From: JAHRAH01 sp051009015
Lineage (GTDB): Bacteria > Pseudomonadota > Gammaproteobacteria > Tethybacterales > Persebacteraceae
Direction of reading: 5' to 3'
NCBI GenBank assembly: GCA_051009015.1
Contig: JBPCWZ010000014.1
Coordinates: forward strand, 1 to 16,144
Length of the DNA stretch: 16,144 nucleotides
A program made the translations under genes and the position numbers. Of the stretch, positions 7,304 through 13,973 are shown one piece after another. Each line of letters begins with the position of its first letter. Position 1 is the first letter of the stretch. A model generated the notes under the pieces. The model was not told the DNA's origin. It made no database searches and was given only the letters and a program-made list of their open reading frames with translations.

Positions 7304-8677
7304 TTAAGTTGTTTCATTGGCAAAACGCAAAAGAAGATTCGCCGCCGCGCGCATGCGGTATTGTTTGGACGCGCGCGCATCATTGACGGGCGAAAAATCT
7401 TTCGCCAAAGCATCGCCCGCTTCGGCGAAAGTTTGCATACTCCATTCTTTCCCGCACAACGCCCGCTCGGTACAAAAAGCGCGCCTGGGAGTTTCCGCCA
7501 TTCCCCCGGCAACGACAACGGCGGAAGTTATCTTGTCGTTTTTGCGCCGCAAATACAACGCCAGCAACAACGCCGATATGTCATCGTCAAACCGCTTGCT
7601 TATTTTATAAACGCGAAAGACGCCGTCCGCCGCCGGTTTTGGCACAAACACCGACTCTATCCATTCGCCGCGCCGCAGGGCGGTTTTTTTGTAAGAGATA
7701 AAAAACGATTCCAGCGGCATTTGCCGTTTTTGTTTGCCGCGCCGCAATATCAAATGCGCGCCAAGGGCGATAAAAGGCGGCGGACCATCCGCCACCGGCG
7801 ATGCGTTTGCGATATTGCCGCCGACAGTGCCCTGATAGCGTATCTGCGGCGAGCCAAAGCGGTGTATAAGTTCGTCCAGCGAAGGCAACTTTTTGCCGAG
7901 TGTTTTTTGCACACTCTCCCAATTGGCGGCGGCGCCGATATGCCAGCCGTTTTTTTGTTCGCGGATTGTCGCAAGTTCCGGCGCATTGTCTATTACCGCC
8001 GGTTGCGGAATGCTTTGCAGTTGCTGCGTTATGGTCAGTGCCAAATCGGTGCCTCCGGCGACAATCAGCGGGCGGCGCAAAACATTATCCGCTATTTGCG
8101 CCGCCGTCAGAGAAAGCGTATCGGGCGGCGCGGCTTTTTGCAATTCGCCGAGTTTTTGTTTGGCGGTTTTAATAGCATAACCGTCATCGTCGTTTTTTGC
8201 CATCGTCATCGCCGCGCGGATTATCGGGCGGTAGCCGGTGCAGCGGCACAAGTTTCCCGATACCGCCGTCGTCGCATCTTCATAAGAAGGATTATCCGCG
8301 CCGCTTTTGCCAAAGGCAAAAAGCGACATAACAAAACCGGGCGTGCAAAAGCCGCACTGCGAGCCGTGCGTTTTGACCATCGCCTCCTGCGCCGGATGCA
8401 GGCGGTTGTTGTTTTTCAATCCTTCTATGGTTATCAGCCATTTGCCATGGACGGACGGCATCAGCGCAATGCAGGAATTAAAAGCGCGAAAAGCCGGCTT
8501 GCCCCCGGAGTCCAAAGCGCAAACAACAGCCGTGCAGGCGCCGCAATCGCCGCTTGCGCATCCTTCCTTGCTGCCGGTCATTCCGCTTGCGCGCAAGTAT
8601 TCCAGCACGGTGACATCGGGCGGTTGTTGTTCGCGCCGCGCCCGCCGCTCGCGGTTCAGATAAAAGACAACTTGCAT
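7304..8677 (-). CDS. xdhA: Xanthine dehydrogenase, iron-sulfur/FAD small subunit
   Basis: Electron-transfer subunit, 457 aa, partner of XdhB. The N-terminal plant-type ferredoxin domain carries Cys40, 45, 48 and 69 (GCASGDCGAC...SC). The second [2Fe-2S] domain has Cys108, 111, 144 and 146 (QCGFC...CRC). The FAD domain follows with PLIVAGGTD (204-212) and TVGGNIANA (284-292), then the CO-dehydrogenase-flavoprotein C-terminal part. Length matches bacterial XdhA. The start is placed at 8677 because homologs begin just before the FLNGE-like strand (here FYLNRE); the longer frame to 8734 would overlap znuA and lacks support. The start codon lies only 9 bases past a TATAAT box, so the message may be leaderless. 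Confidence 0.95.
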   Translation of the reverse strand: MQVVFYLNRERRARREQQPPDVTVLEYLRASGMTGSKEGCASGDCGACTAVVCALDSGGKPAFRAFNSCIALMPSVHGKWLITIEGLKNNNRLHPAQEAMVKTHGSQCGFCTPGFVMSLFAFGKSGADNPSYEDATTAVSGNLCRCTGYRPIIRAAMTMAKNDDDGYAIKTAKQKLGELQKAAPPDTLSLTAAQIADNVLRRPLIVAGGTDLALTITQQLQSIPQPAVIDNAPELATIREQKNGWHIGAAANWESVQKTLGKKLPSLDELIHRFGSPQIRYQGTVGGNIANASPVADGPPPFIALGAHLILRRGKQKRQMPLESFFISYKKTALRRGEWIESVFVPKPAADGVFRVYKISKRFDDDISALLLALYLRRKNDKITSAVVVAGGMAETPRRAFCTERALCGKEWSMQTFAEAGDALAKDFSPVNDARASKQYRMRAAANLLLRFANETT

Positions 8678-8679
8678 CC

Positions 8680-8705
8680 GCGCCCGATTATAAACAATCG
8701 GGCGC
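8680..8705. promoter_or_regulatory. Perfect palindrome over the xdhA -10 box, probable operator
   Basis: GCGCCCGATT (8680-8689) and AATCGGGCGC (8696-8705) are perfect inverted 10-mers with a 6-bp spacer. The TATAAT box sits inside the palindrome, the classic placement for a repressor operator. As RNA it could also fold at the end of the znuA message, but there is no U-tract, so a simple terminator is less likely. Confidence 0.6.
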
Positions 8706-8716
8706 ACATTTGACAA
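8687..8716 (-). promoter_or_regulatory. xdhA promoter (sigma-70 type)
   Basis: The minus strand reads TTGTCA (8711-8716), an 18-bp gap, then TATAAT (8687-8692): a near-consensus promoter just past the znuA stop. Transcription should start around 8680-8678, giving a leader of 0-3 nt before the ATG at 8677. Confidence 0.7.
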
Positions 8717-8718
8717 CC

Positions 8719-9774
8719 CTACCGCCCGAGGCAATCGGCAAAACTTTTTGCCAATTGGCGCATCGTTGCAAAATAATGCTCTTCCCCCGCGGGAATATTC
8801 GCCCCCAGCGGGTCGGCAACCGCAATAACGGCATCGCCGCCTTCGGTCAAAGCGCGCAAATGCCGCGCCGGAAGTTGCGGCTCTTTGAAAACGCAGCGAA
8901 TGCCGCGGGAATGAAGGGCATCCCGCGCCGCCCGCAAACGCCGCGCCGACAAGCCGCCGGCAAAACCGCCGCGCAACGCGACCGGCTGCGCCAAATCATA
9001 ACGGCGCTCAAAATATTGATAAGCATCGTGGGCGACAGCGAAAGGTTTGCCTTTGGCATCCGCCAATATCGCCGCTATCTCTTCGTCCAATGCCGCAAGT
9101 TTGGCATCCATTCTTGCCGCGTTTTGCCGGTAGGTTTCGCGCTTCGCCGGATATTGTTCGCCAAGCGCATCCGCCATTTGTTTAACCATATCCCGCGCGT
9201 TGTTGATATCCAGCCAAATGTGAATATCGCGGCTGCCGTGTTTGTGTTTGCGATTCCGGTGTTTGCGGTCATCGTCATCTTCGTTCTTGTCGTGCTTATG
9301 CCCGCGATGTTCGTCATCGTGTTCTTTGTCATGCCCGTGTTTGTCGCGGGGCTTCAAAAAATTCGGGCGGCGGTTTGGCAGTGTTGCTATTGTTTGCGAA
9401 AAGACGATATGTTTGCCTTTGTAAGAATGCAAAAGCCGTCCGGAAAACCCTTCGCCGCCGCCGCCGATATAAAAGAATATGTCGGCATTATGCAAAGCGC
9501 GCACTTGCGAAGGCGCAAGTTGCACATAATGCGGCGATTGCCCCGGGTTAATCAGCAACAGCGGATTCTCGCCCATTACTCCGGCGAGCAAAGAATGCAA
9601 GGGCGCAATGCTCGCCGCCGCTTGCGGCTTTTTGTCGTCCGCCGCATTTGCACCGCCGGCAAACAAAACAATCGCAAACAGCGGCAAAACCGCCGCTTTT
9701 GACAATACCGCCCGCAAAAACCGGAACTTTTGCAAAACTCCTTGCGGCGGCTTTTTCTTTTCGTTTGTTTTCAT
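8719..9774 (-). CDS. znuA: Zinc ABC transporter periplasmic binding protein
   Basis: High-affinity zinc-binding protein of the ZnuA cluster A-I family, 351 aa. A signal peptide ends at about ANA|ADD (residue 44), after a rather long charged n-region. The zinc ligands expected for the family are present: His82 in GQSPHYVQLAPSQ, His185 in DIHIWLDINNA and His249 in AVAHDAYQYF. A His/Asp-rich loop at about 146-179 (KHGHDKEHDDEHRGHKHDK) is the extra zinc-gathering loop typical of ZnuA. The start at 9774 has GGAAGGGG upstream. The gene is divergent from zur-znuCB and has a Zur-box-like palindrome 42 bases before its ATG. The TAG stop lies just before the xdhA promoter. Confidence 0.95.
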   Translation of the reverse strand: MKTNEKKKPPQGVLQKFRFLRAVLSKAAVLPLFAIVLFAGGANAADDKKPQAAASIAPLHSLLAGVMGENPLLLINPGQSPHYVQLAPSQVRALHNADIFFYIGGGGEGFSGRLLHSYKGKHIVFSQTIATLPNRRPNFLKPRDKHGHDKEHDDEHRGHKHDKNEDDDDRKHRNRKHKHGSRDIHIWLDINNARDMVKQMADALGEQYPAKRETYRQNAARMDAKLAALDEEIAAILADAKGKPFAVAHDAYQYFERRYDLAQPVALRGGFAGGLSARRLRAARDALHSRGIRCVFKEPQLPARHLRALTEGGDAVIAVADPLGANIPAGEEHYFATMRQLAKSFADCLGR

Positions 9775-9815
9775 CGTTTTTCCCCTTCCGTTTTTGCCGG
9801 TTGTTTTTTCGTGAG

Positions 9816-9830
9816 TGTTATATTATAACA
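9816..9830. promoter_or_regulatory. Zur box, znuA side
   Basis: TGTTATATTATAACA is a perfect 15-bp palindrome (7-1-7) closely resembling known Zur/Fur-family operators (GTTATA-N-TATAAC). Read on the minus strand it contains TATAAT at 9822-9827, so bound Zur would block the znuA promoter. Confidence 0.8.
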
Positions 9831-9885
9831 AAACTTTCGCGCCATCATCCGCCGTTTTTGCCGGAATAATATTTTTTTGTTGTTT

Positions 9886-9914
9886 TTGCCGAACCGCCGC
9901 CGAAGTGTGATAAT
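9886..9914 (+). promoter_or_regulatory. zur-znuCB promoter
   Basis: TTGCCG (9886-9891), a 17-bp gap, then GATAAT (9909-9914) on the plus strand. The predicted transcription start is around 9921, one or two bases before the GTG at 9923. Confidence 0.55.
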
Positions 9915-9921
9915 ATAACAC
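9905..9921. promoter_or_regulatory. Zur box, zur-znuCB side
   Basis: GTGTGATAATATAACAC is a 17-bp palindrome with one mismatched pair (G9909/A9917). Its reverse complement shares GTGTTATATTAT with the box at 9816-9830; the two centres are exactly 90 bp apart. It covers the -10 box of zur, which implies autoregulation. Confidence 0.75.
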
Positions 9922-9922
9922 C

Positions 9923-10363
9923 GTGCCGAAAATTGCCGCCGTTGAGAAGTTGTGCGCCGCCCGGAGTTTGCGCCTGACGCCGCCGCGCCGCCGCGTTTTG
10001 CGCATTGTCAGCGCGCATTCGCGCCCTGTTAGCGCTTATGACATTGTGCACAAGATGGGCGCGCAGCCGCCGACCGTCTATCGGGCGCTGGATTTTCTTG
10101 CCGCCGCCGGTTTAATTCACAAAGTCCAAAACTTTGAGGGCGGCGCGGGCTTTGTCGCTTGCGGGCATCCGGATGCGGGTTGTCATTCCTGTTTTCTTTT
10201 GATATGCGACAACTGCGGCAAATGCACCGAAAGTTGCGCCCGCCGCCCCGACACGGCTTTGCGCCGCGCCGCGCAGGCGGCGGGTTTTTTGGCGCGCAGT
10301 TTGACAATGGAAGTTGCGGGATTATGCAGCAGTTGCCGCAAACCGGAAGCGAAAGCGGATTAG
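9923..10363 (+). CDS. zur: Fur-family zinc uptake regulator Zur
   Basis: Zinc-sensing repressor, 146 aa. The N-terminal winged helix runs from LRLTPPRRRVLRIV to YDIVHKMG, with the recognition-helix motif QPPTVYRALDFLAAAGLIHKV (about residues 51-71). The C-terminal dimer/metal domain holds the structural zinc cysteines CDNCGKC and, near the end, CSSC, plus HPDAGCHSC. Its position with znuC and znuB and divergent from znuA identifies it as Zur and not Fur. It starts with GTG at 9923; no ribosome site is visible, and the -10 box lies 8 bases upstream, so translation may be leaderless. Its 3' end overlaps the proposed znuC start. Confidence 0.93.
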   Translation: MPKIAAVEKLCAARSLRLTPPRRRVLRIVSAHSRPVSAYDIVHKMGAQPPTVYRALDFLAAAGLIHKVQNFEGGAGFVACGHPDAGCHSCFLLICDNCGKCTESCARRPDTALRRAAQAAGFLARSLTMEVAGLCSSCRKPEAKAD

Positions 10364-11091
10364 GCGGCGCGCTGCTCGCCGCCGAGCATTTATCCGTCTC
10401 TTATCGCGGAGAGGCGGCTTTGGACGATGTATCCATGCGTCTGGAGCGCGGCGATTTTTTGACCATTGTCGGGCCAAACGGCGCGGGCAAGACGACATTG
10501 CTTAAGTGTTTAATCGGCGTGTTGAAACCCGACAGCGGCATTATCCGGCGCGCTCCGGCTTTGAAGATTGGCTATGCCCCGCAGCAACTTGCCGCCGACC
10601 GGACGATGCCGATAACCGCCGGGGGGTTTTTGGCTTTGCGAAAACATGCCGCCGCAAAAGAGTGCGCGCGCGCCGCCGCCGAAGTCAATATCGGCGCGGC
10701 ATTGCACAAACCTTTGCATGCGCTTTCCGGCGGCGAACTTCAGCGGATATTGCTGGCGCGGGCGCTTTTGGGCGAGCCGGATGTTTTGGTGCTGGACGAA
10801 CCTGCGCAAAACCTGGATGTCGCCGGGCGGACGAGTTTTTATGCTTTGCTGGCAAGCATTTACGAGCGGCGGCGGCTGGCGATTGTGATGGTATCGCACG
10901 ATTTGCATCTGGTAATGCGGGCGACCACGCGGGTTATTTGCCTTTACCGCCATATTTGCTGTTCCGGCGCGCCGCAGCAGGTTGTGCAGGATCCGCAGTT
11001 TGCCGCCATACTTGGCGATGCGCCTTTGACGGCGGTTTATCATCACGATATCCGCCATCATAATCATCATCATGGCGAAAGCCAAACATAA
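10324..11091 (+). CDS. znuC: Zinc ABC transporter ATP-binding protein
   Basis: ATPase subunit, 255 aa. Walker A is GPNGAGKTT (50-58), Q-loop YAPQQ (84-88), signature LSGGELQ (134-140), Walker B VLVLDEP (154-160) and H-loop His192 (VSHDLH). The C-terminus is unusually His-rich (VYHHDIRHHNHHHGESQT, about 239-255), plausibly metal-binding, as seen in some ZnuC proteins. The ATG at 10324 is the only reasonable start near the conserved LLAAEHLSVSY segment and overlaps zur by 40 bases, which suggests translational coupling; the longer frame back to 10159 is discounted. znuB follows after 12 bases. Confidence 0.93.
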   Translation: MQQLPQTGSESGLGGALLAAEHLSVSYRGEAALDDVSMRLERGDFLTIVGPNGAGKTTLLKCLIGVLKPDSGIIRRAPALKIGYAPQQLAADRTMPITAGGFLALRKHAAAKECARAAAEVNIGAALHKPLHALSGGELQRILLARALLGEPDVLVLDEPAQNLDVAGRTSFYALLASIYERRRLAIVMVSHDLHLVMRATTRVICLYRHICCSGAPQQVVQDPQFAAILGDAPLTAVYHHDIRHHNHHHGESQT

Positions 11092-11103
11092 CACGGCGGG
11101 CAA

Positions 11104-11907
11104 ATGCCGGACGATTTTATTATCCGCGCGCTGATAGCGGGCGTGTTTTTGGCGGCGGTTGCCGGGGTGCTGGGATGTTTTATCGTTTGGCGGCGGATGG
11201 CATATTTTGGCGATTCTCTGGCACACGGCGCTTTGCTGGGCGCGGCTGCCGGTTTGTTGCTTGGCGAAGGCGCACAATGGATTGATTGGCGATGGACTGC
11301 GGCGGCGGTTTGCGCGCTTTTTGCCCCCGCTTTGGTTTTTTTGCGGCGGCGGGGGGCGATAGCCGATGATACCGCCCTTGGCGTTCTCGCCCATGGGTCG
11401 CTGGCTTTCGGCTTGCTGATGGCGGCGAATATTCCGGGTTTGGATTTGCATTCTTATTTGCTGGGCGATATTCTTGCCGTCGGCGATGATGATTTGTTGT
11501 GGATAGCGGCGGGCGGCGGCTTGACGATAATATATGTCGTCTTTTGCTGGCAATCGCTGACTCTGATGGCGGTGCATGAAGATCTGGCGGCGAGCGAAGG
11601 GGTGCGCGTTTTGCGTTCGCAAATACTATTGACACTGCTGACCGCCCTGGTTGTGGCGGCGGCGATTCGCATTATCGGCGCATTGCTGATAACCTCCCTG
11701 CTCATCGCCCCGGCGGCGGCGGCAAGGCAGTTTGCGACTTCGCCGGCAAAGATGGCGGCGGGGGCGGCGATGGTCGGCATTATCGCGGTTTTCGCCGGTG
11801 TTGCGGCATCATTAAGATGGGATGTGCCGACAGGTCCGGCGATAGCGGCAAGTTGTTTTGTGCTGTTTGCGCTGTCAATGCTTTTTGCCCGCGGCAATAA
11901 CCAATAA
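11104..11907 (+). CDS. znuB: Zinc ABC transporter permease
   Basis: Inner-membrane permease of the ABC-3 (ZnuB/TroC) family, 267 aa, the normal length. Recognisable family features are RRMAYFGDSLAHGALLGAA near residues 34-52, the ALGVLAHGSLAFGLL segment, HSYLLGDIL, and a C-terminal half with TALVVAAAIRIIGALLITSLL and PAAAARQFA. Seven to eight hydrophobic segments are visible. The ATG follows GGCGGGC. It forms the operon zur-znuC-znuB, presumably repressed by Zur at 9905-9921. Confidence 0.95.
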   Translation: MPDDFIIRALIAGVFLAAVAGVLGCFIVWRRMAYFGDSLAHGALLGAAAGLLLGEGAQWIDWRWTAAAVCALFAPALVFLRRRGAIADDTALGVLAHGSLAFGLLMAANIPGLDLHSYLLGDILAVGDDDLLWIAAGGGLTIIYVVFCWQSLTLMAVHEDLAASEGVRVLRSQILLTLLTALVVAAAIRIIGALLITSLLIAPAAAARQFATSPAKMAAGAAMVGIIAVFAGVAASLRWDVPTGPAIAASCFVLFALSMLFARGNNQ

Positions 11908-11923
11908 AGGGAGAATGCGGCAG

Positions 11924-12271
11924 ATGGAAGTCGTCCCCGGTTTCAGTTATCCGCTGCCGATAGTTGCGCTGGATTATGCGCTGGGGGCGGTAATGTGGAC
12001 TTTGCTGGCGCGGGCGGTGCTGGATGTTTTTGTGCCGCCAACTTCGGAGATGGTTTTGGCGCGGGTGTTTCGGCAACTGACCGCGCCGTTTTTGCGTTTG
12101 TTTGCTCCTGTGACGCCGCGCTTTCTGGCGCCGGTTCTGGTGCCGGTTTATGTCGCGTGGTGGTTTTATCTGGTGCGTTTTTTCATCATCCCCTTCATCC
12201 TGTTCGGCGAATGGGGAATGCTGTCCTTCCCGTTGGAATCAACCATCGGCAAATGGCTGACAAGTTTTTAA
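11924..12271 (+). CDS. Small YggT-like membrane protein
   Basis: A 115-aa protein with two hydrophobic spans (about 11-35 and 67-95) joined by a loop with RVFRQLTAPFLRLFAPVTPR. The pattern ARAVLDVF...RVFRQLTAPFLRLF...PVLVPVYVAWW resembles YggT-family proteins, whose role is poorly defined (osmotic or cell-division links). The assignment is by pattern only. AGGGAG at 11908-11913 sits 10 bases before this ATG; an ATG at 11915 in the same frame is too close to it. The gene starts 16 bases after znuB and so is probably co-transcribed with the zinc genes, which is not a usual YggT context. Confidence 0.6.
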   Translation: MEVVPGFSYPLPIVALDYALGAVMWTLLARAVLDVFVPPTSEMVLARVFRQLTAPFLRLFAPVTPRFLAPVLVPVYVAWWFYLVRFFIIPFILFGEWGMLSFPLESTIGKWLTSF

Positions 12272-12323
12272 CCCGCGGCGTTTGCCAAAAACAGAAAGCG
12301 CGAAAAACCCCCGCCGCACCGGG

Positions 12324-13442
12324 CTACAAAGAAGACAAAGCATCCCCCCACCTTTCCCACTTGGCGGGAATCCATGCCTTTAAAATAATAAATGCAACAT
12401 TCAATCGGAAATCCGTTAGCGCATAATACAAGGGACTCCAACCATAAGTGTTTTTCGCCAGAACATCCGCTCCGGCTTTGATAAGAGCATCGGCGATATC
12501 GGCATTACCTCTAATCGCCGCCGTATGCAGGGGTGTCCAGCCGGTCCGTAGTTTTGCGTTAACATCCGCTCCGGCTTTGATAAGAGCATCGGCGGTATCG
12601 GCATTATCTCCCTTTACCGCCCAATACAGAGGCGTAGCGCCTGCGTTATTTTTTGCATTGATATCCGCCCCGGCGTTGACGAGGGCAAGGGCGGTTTCGG
12701 TTTGACCTTTATTCGCCGCTTCATGCACGGGCATAATGCCATATTCGTCTTTTGCGTTGATATCCGCTCCGGCTTTGACAAGGGCAAGGGCGGCATCAGT
12801 TTGACCGTTGGATGCCGCATAATGCAAGGGGGTGTAGTTGTTTGTGCCTTTTGCGTTGATATCCGCCCCGGCTTTGACAAGGGCAATGACAATGTCGGTG
12901 TGACCGTCGCTTGCCGCATGGTGCAGGGAAGTGAAATCATCTTTATTCGCTGCGTTGACATCGCCCCCGGCTTTGATGAGGGCAAGAGCAAATTCGGCGT
13001 GACCGCCGATTGTCGCATAGTACAGGGCATTTCCTCCGCTATTACTTTTTGCGTTAATATCCGCCCCGGCTTTGACAAGGGCAAAGGCGGCTTCGGTTTG
13101 ATTTTTATATGTCGCATAGTGCAGGGGTATAAGTCCGTTTTCGTCTTTTGCGTTAATATCCGCCCCTGCCTTGACGAGGGCGAGGGCGGCTTCGGTTTGA
13201 CCGAATTCCGCCGCGATATGCAAAGGCGTTGCGTCTTCTTCTTTTTCCGCCTGCGCATGAATATCCGCGCCGCCGTCAATCAGGCGTTTGACGGCGGCGA
13301 TATCGCCGTCTTTTGCCGCTTGATGCAAAGGCGGCAAATCATCGTTTTCGCTTTCGCCTTCGGCAAAAGCGCCGCCGCACAGGGCGGCGAAAAGAAGCAG
13401 GGCGCATAAAGCGCACAAGGCGCGGGAAGGGTTAATCGTCAT
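12324..13442 (-). CDS. Exported ankyrin-repeat protein
   Basis: A 372-aa protein with a signal peptide (hydrophobic core about 8-24, cleavage AFA|EGE at residue 27), then an acidic linker and ankyrin repeats to the end. Repeat 1 is at 35-70, eight perfect-length 33-residue repeats fill 71-334, and a degenerate tenth repeat caps the array at 335-372 (ending KWERWGDALSSL). The consensus is TPLHYAA..GQT.AALALVKAGADINAK. No enzymatic domain is seen, so it is a protein-binding scaffold in the periplasm or outside the cell. Bacterial exported ankyrin proteins include catalase-protecting AnkB-like proteins and host-directed effectors; neither can be chosen here. The start is set by the signal peptide; the ribosome site is weak. 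The stop is TAG. Confidence 0.9.
   Translation of the reverse strand: MTINPSRALCALCALLLFAALCGGAFAEGESENDDLPPLHQAAKDGDIAAVKRLIDGGADIHAQAEKEEDATPLHIAAEFGQTEAALALVKAGADINAKDENGLIPLHYATYKNQTEAAFALVKAGADINAKSNSGGNALYYATIGGHAEFALALIKAGGDVNAANKDDFTSLHHAASDGHTDIVIALVKAGADINAKGTNNYTPLHYAASNGQTDAALALVKAGADINAKDEYGIMPVHEAANKGQTETALALVNAGADINAKNNAGATPLYWAVKGDNADTADALIKAGADVNAKLRTGWTPLHTAAIRGNADIADALIKAGADVLAKNTYGWSPLYYALTDFRLNVAFIILKAWIPAKWERWGDALSSL
12441..13232 (-). repeat. Eight tandem 99-bp ankyrin-coding repeats
   Basis: Eight in-register 99-bp units encode residues 71-334 of the ankyrin protein. DNA conservation is strongest around the segment coding for KAGADINAK (plus-strand ATATCCGC followed by CCGGCTTTGA). 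Such identity invites copy-number change by recombination. Confidence 0.85.
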
Positions 13443-13455
13443 TGCTTTTTTCTGC

Positions 13456-13470
13456 AAGATGCGCCATCTT
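13456..13470. promoter_or_regulatory. 15-bp palindrome upstream of ankyrin gene
   Basis: AAGATGCGCCATCTT is a perfect 6-3-6 palindrome 13 bases upstream of the ankyrin start codon. A TATGAT on the minus strand (13471-13476) adjoins it as a possible -10 box. It could be an operator or a 5'-leader hairpin; the function is not established. Confidence 0.35.
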
Positions 13471-13508
13471 ATCATAAAAGATAAACGCCCTGATGGTTTG
13501 CCGGGGGT

Positions 13509-13913
13509 TTATTCTTTTGTGCGCACAACTTCCGCGCCGAATTGGTCCAAACCTGCCAAAGGGCGGATTTTGGCGCAGTGGATTCGCACTTCGGCGGCGG
13601 CGAACTCTTTGATGATTAAGTCGGCGGCGGCGGCGGCGAGGTCTTCAACATAATGATGATGGTTTTGTTCCGCCCATTCGCGCAGGCGGCGCGCCAAAAC
13701 CGCATAATCCACCGCCGGAACAAACGCGCCATCTGCGGCATTATCACCGGCAAGCGGCGTTATTTCGGCATCCATCACAACCGCCTGACGCACATGCTGC
13801 TCGGCGGCATCAACGCCGATAAAACACGACAAGCGCAAGCCGCGCAAAAATATCCTGTCGGCGGGCTTTTGCCGCGGCGGCTTTTGTTTTTGTTTCATCT
13901 TCGCATCTGCCAT
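13509..13913 (-). CDS. folB: Dihydroneopterin aldolase
   Basis: A 134-aa member of the DHNA/epimerase family, which makes 6-hydroxymethyl-dihydropterin in folate synthesis. After a basic, Lys/Gln-rich N-terminus (about 18 residues), the core begins DRIFLRGLRLSCFIGVDAAE. Positions matching catalytic residues are Glu38, Tyr70 (VDYAVLARRL), Glu90 (HYVEDLAAAA) and Lys115 (CAKIRPLAG, where most homologs have KPxA). Length is slightly above the usual 118-125 aa because of the N-terminal tail. Start candidates are TTG 13919, ATG 13913 and ATG 13898. 13913 is chosen because an extended -10 box lies 6 bases before it, which implies a leaderless message. FolX-like epimerase is an alternative. Confidence 0.8.
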   Translation of the reverse strand: MADAKMKQKQKPPRQKPADRIFLRGLRLSCFIGVDAAEQHVRQAVVMDAEITPLAGDNAADGAFVPAVDYAVLARRLREWAEQNHHHYVEDLAAAAADLIIKEFAAAEVRIHCAKIRPLAGLDQFGAEVVRTKE

Positions 13914-13919
13914 CGGCAA

Positions 13920-13928
13920 ATAATATCA
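13920..13928 (-). promoter_or_regulatory. Extended -10 promoter of folB
   Basis: The minus strand reads TGATATTAT, i.e. TG-n-TATTAT, ending 6 bases before the ATG at 13913. No -35 box is evident. The predicted transcription start coincides with the start codon. Confidence 0.4.
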
Positions 13929-13973
13929 CAACTTCTTCGCGCCGCGTTTTGTCATTGACAATTGTCGGTGTTG

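Noticed and set aside
8680..8705. Palindrome as a simple rho-independent terminator for znuA
   Set aside because: There is no U-tract after it on the minus strand, and it contains a near-consensus promoter element, so operator/promoter is the better reading.
6914..8713. 599-codon plus-strand open frame
   Set aside because: It lies wholly antisense to xdhB and xdhA, whose protein motifs are unambiguous. Its translation is Arg/Gln-rich and low-complexity, typical of a GC-driven shadow frame.
10510..11622. 370-codon minus-strand open frame across znuC and znuB
   Set aside because: Antisense to two clear transporter genes, with a biased His/Arg/Gln composition and no recognisable domain.
12441..13232. 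Regular about 99-bp periodicity that could suggest a CRISPR or satellite array
   Set aside because: The period equals three times 33 residues and is in frame with ankyrin motifs; the units are not separated by unique spacers.
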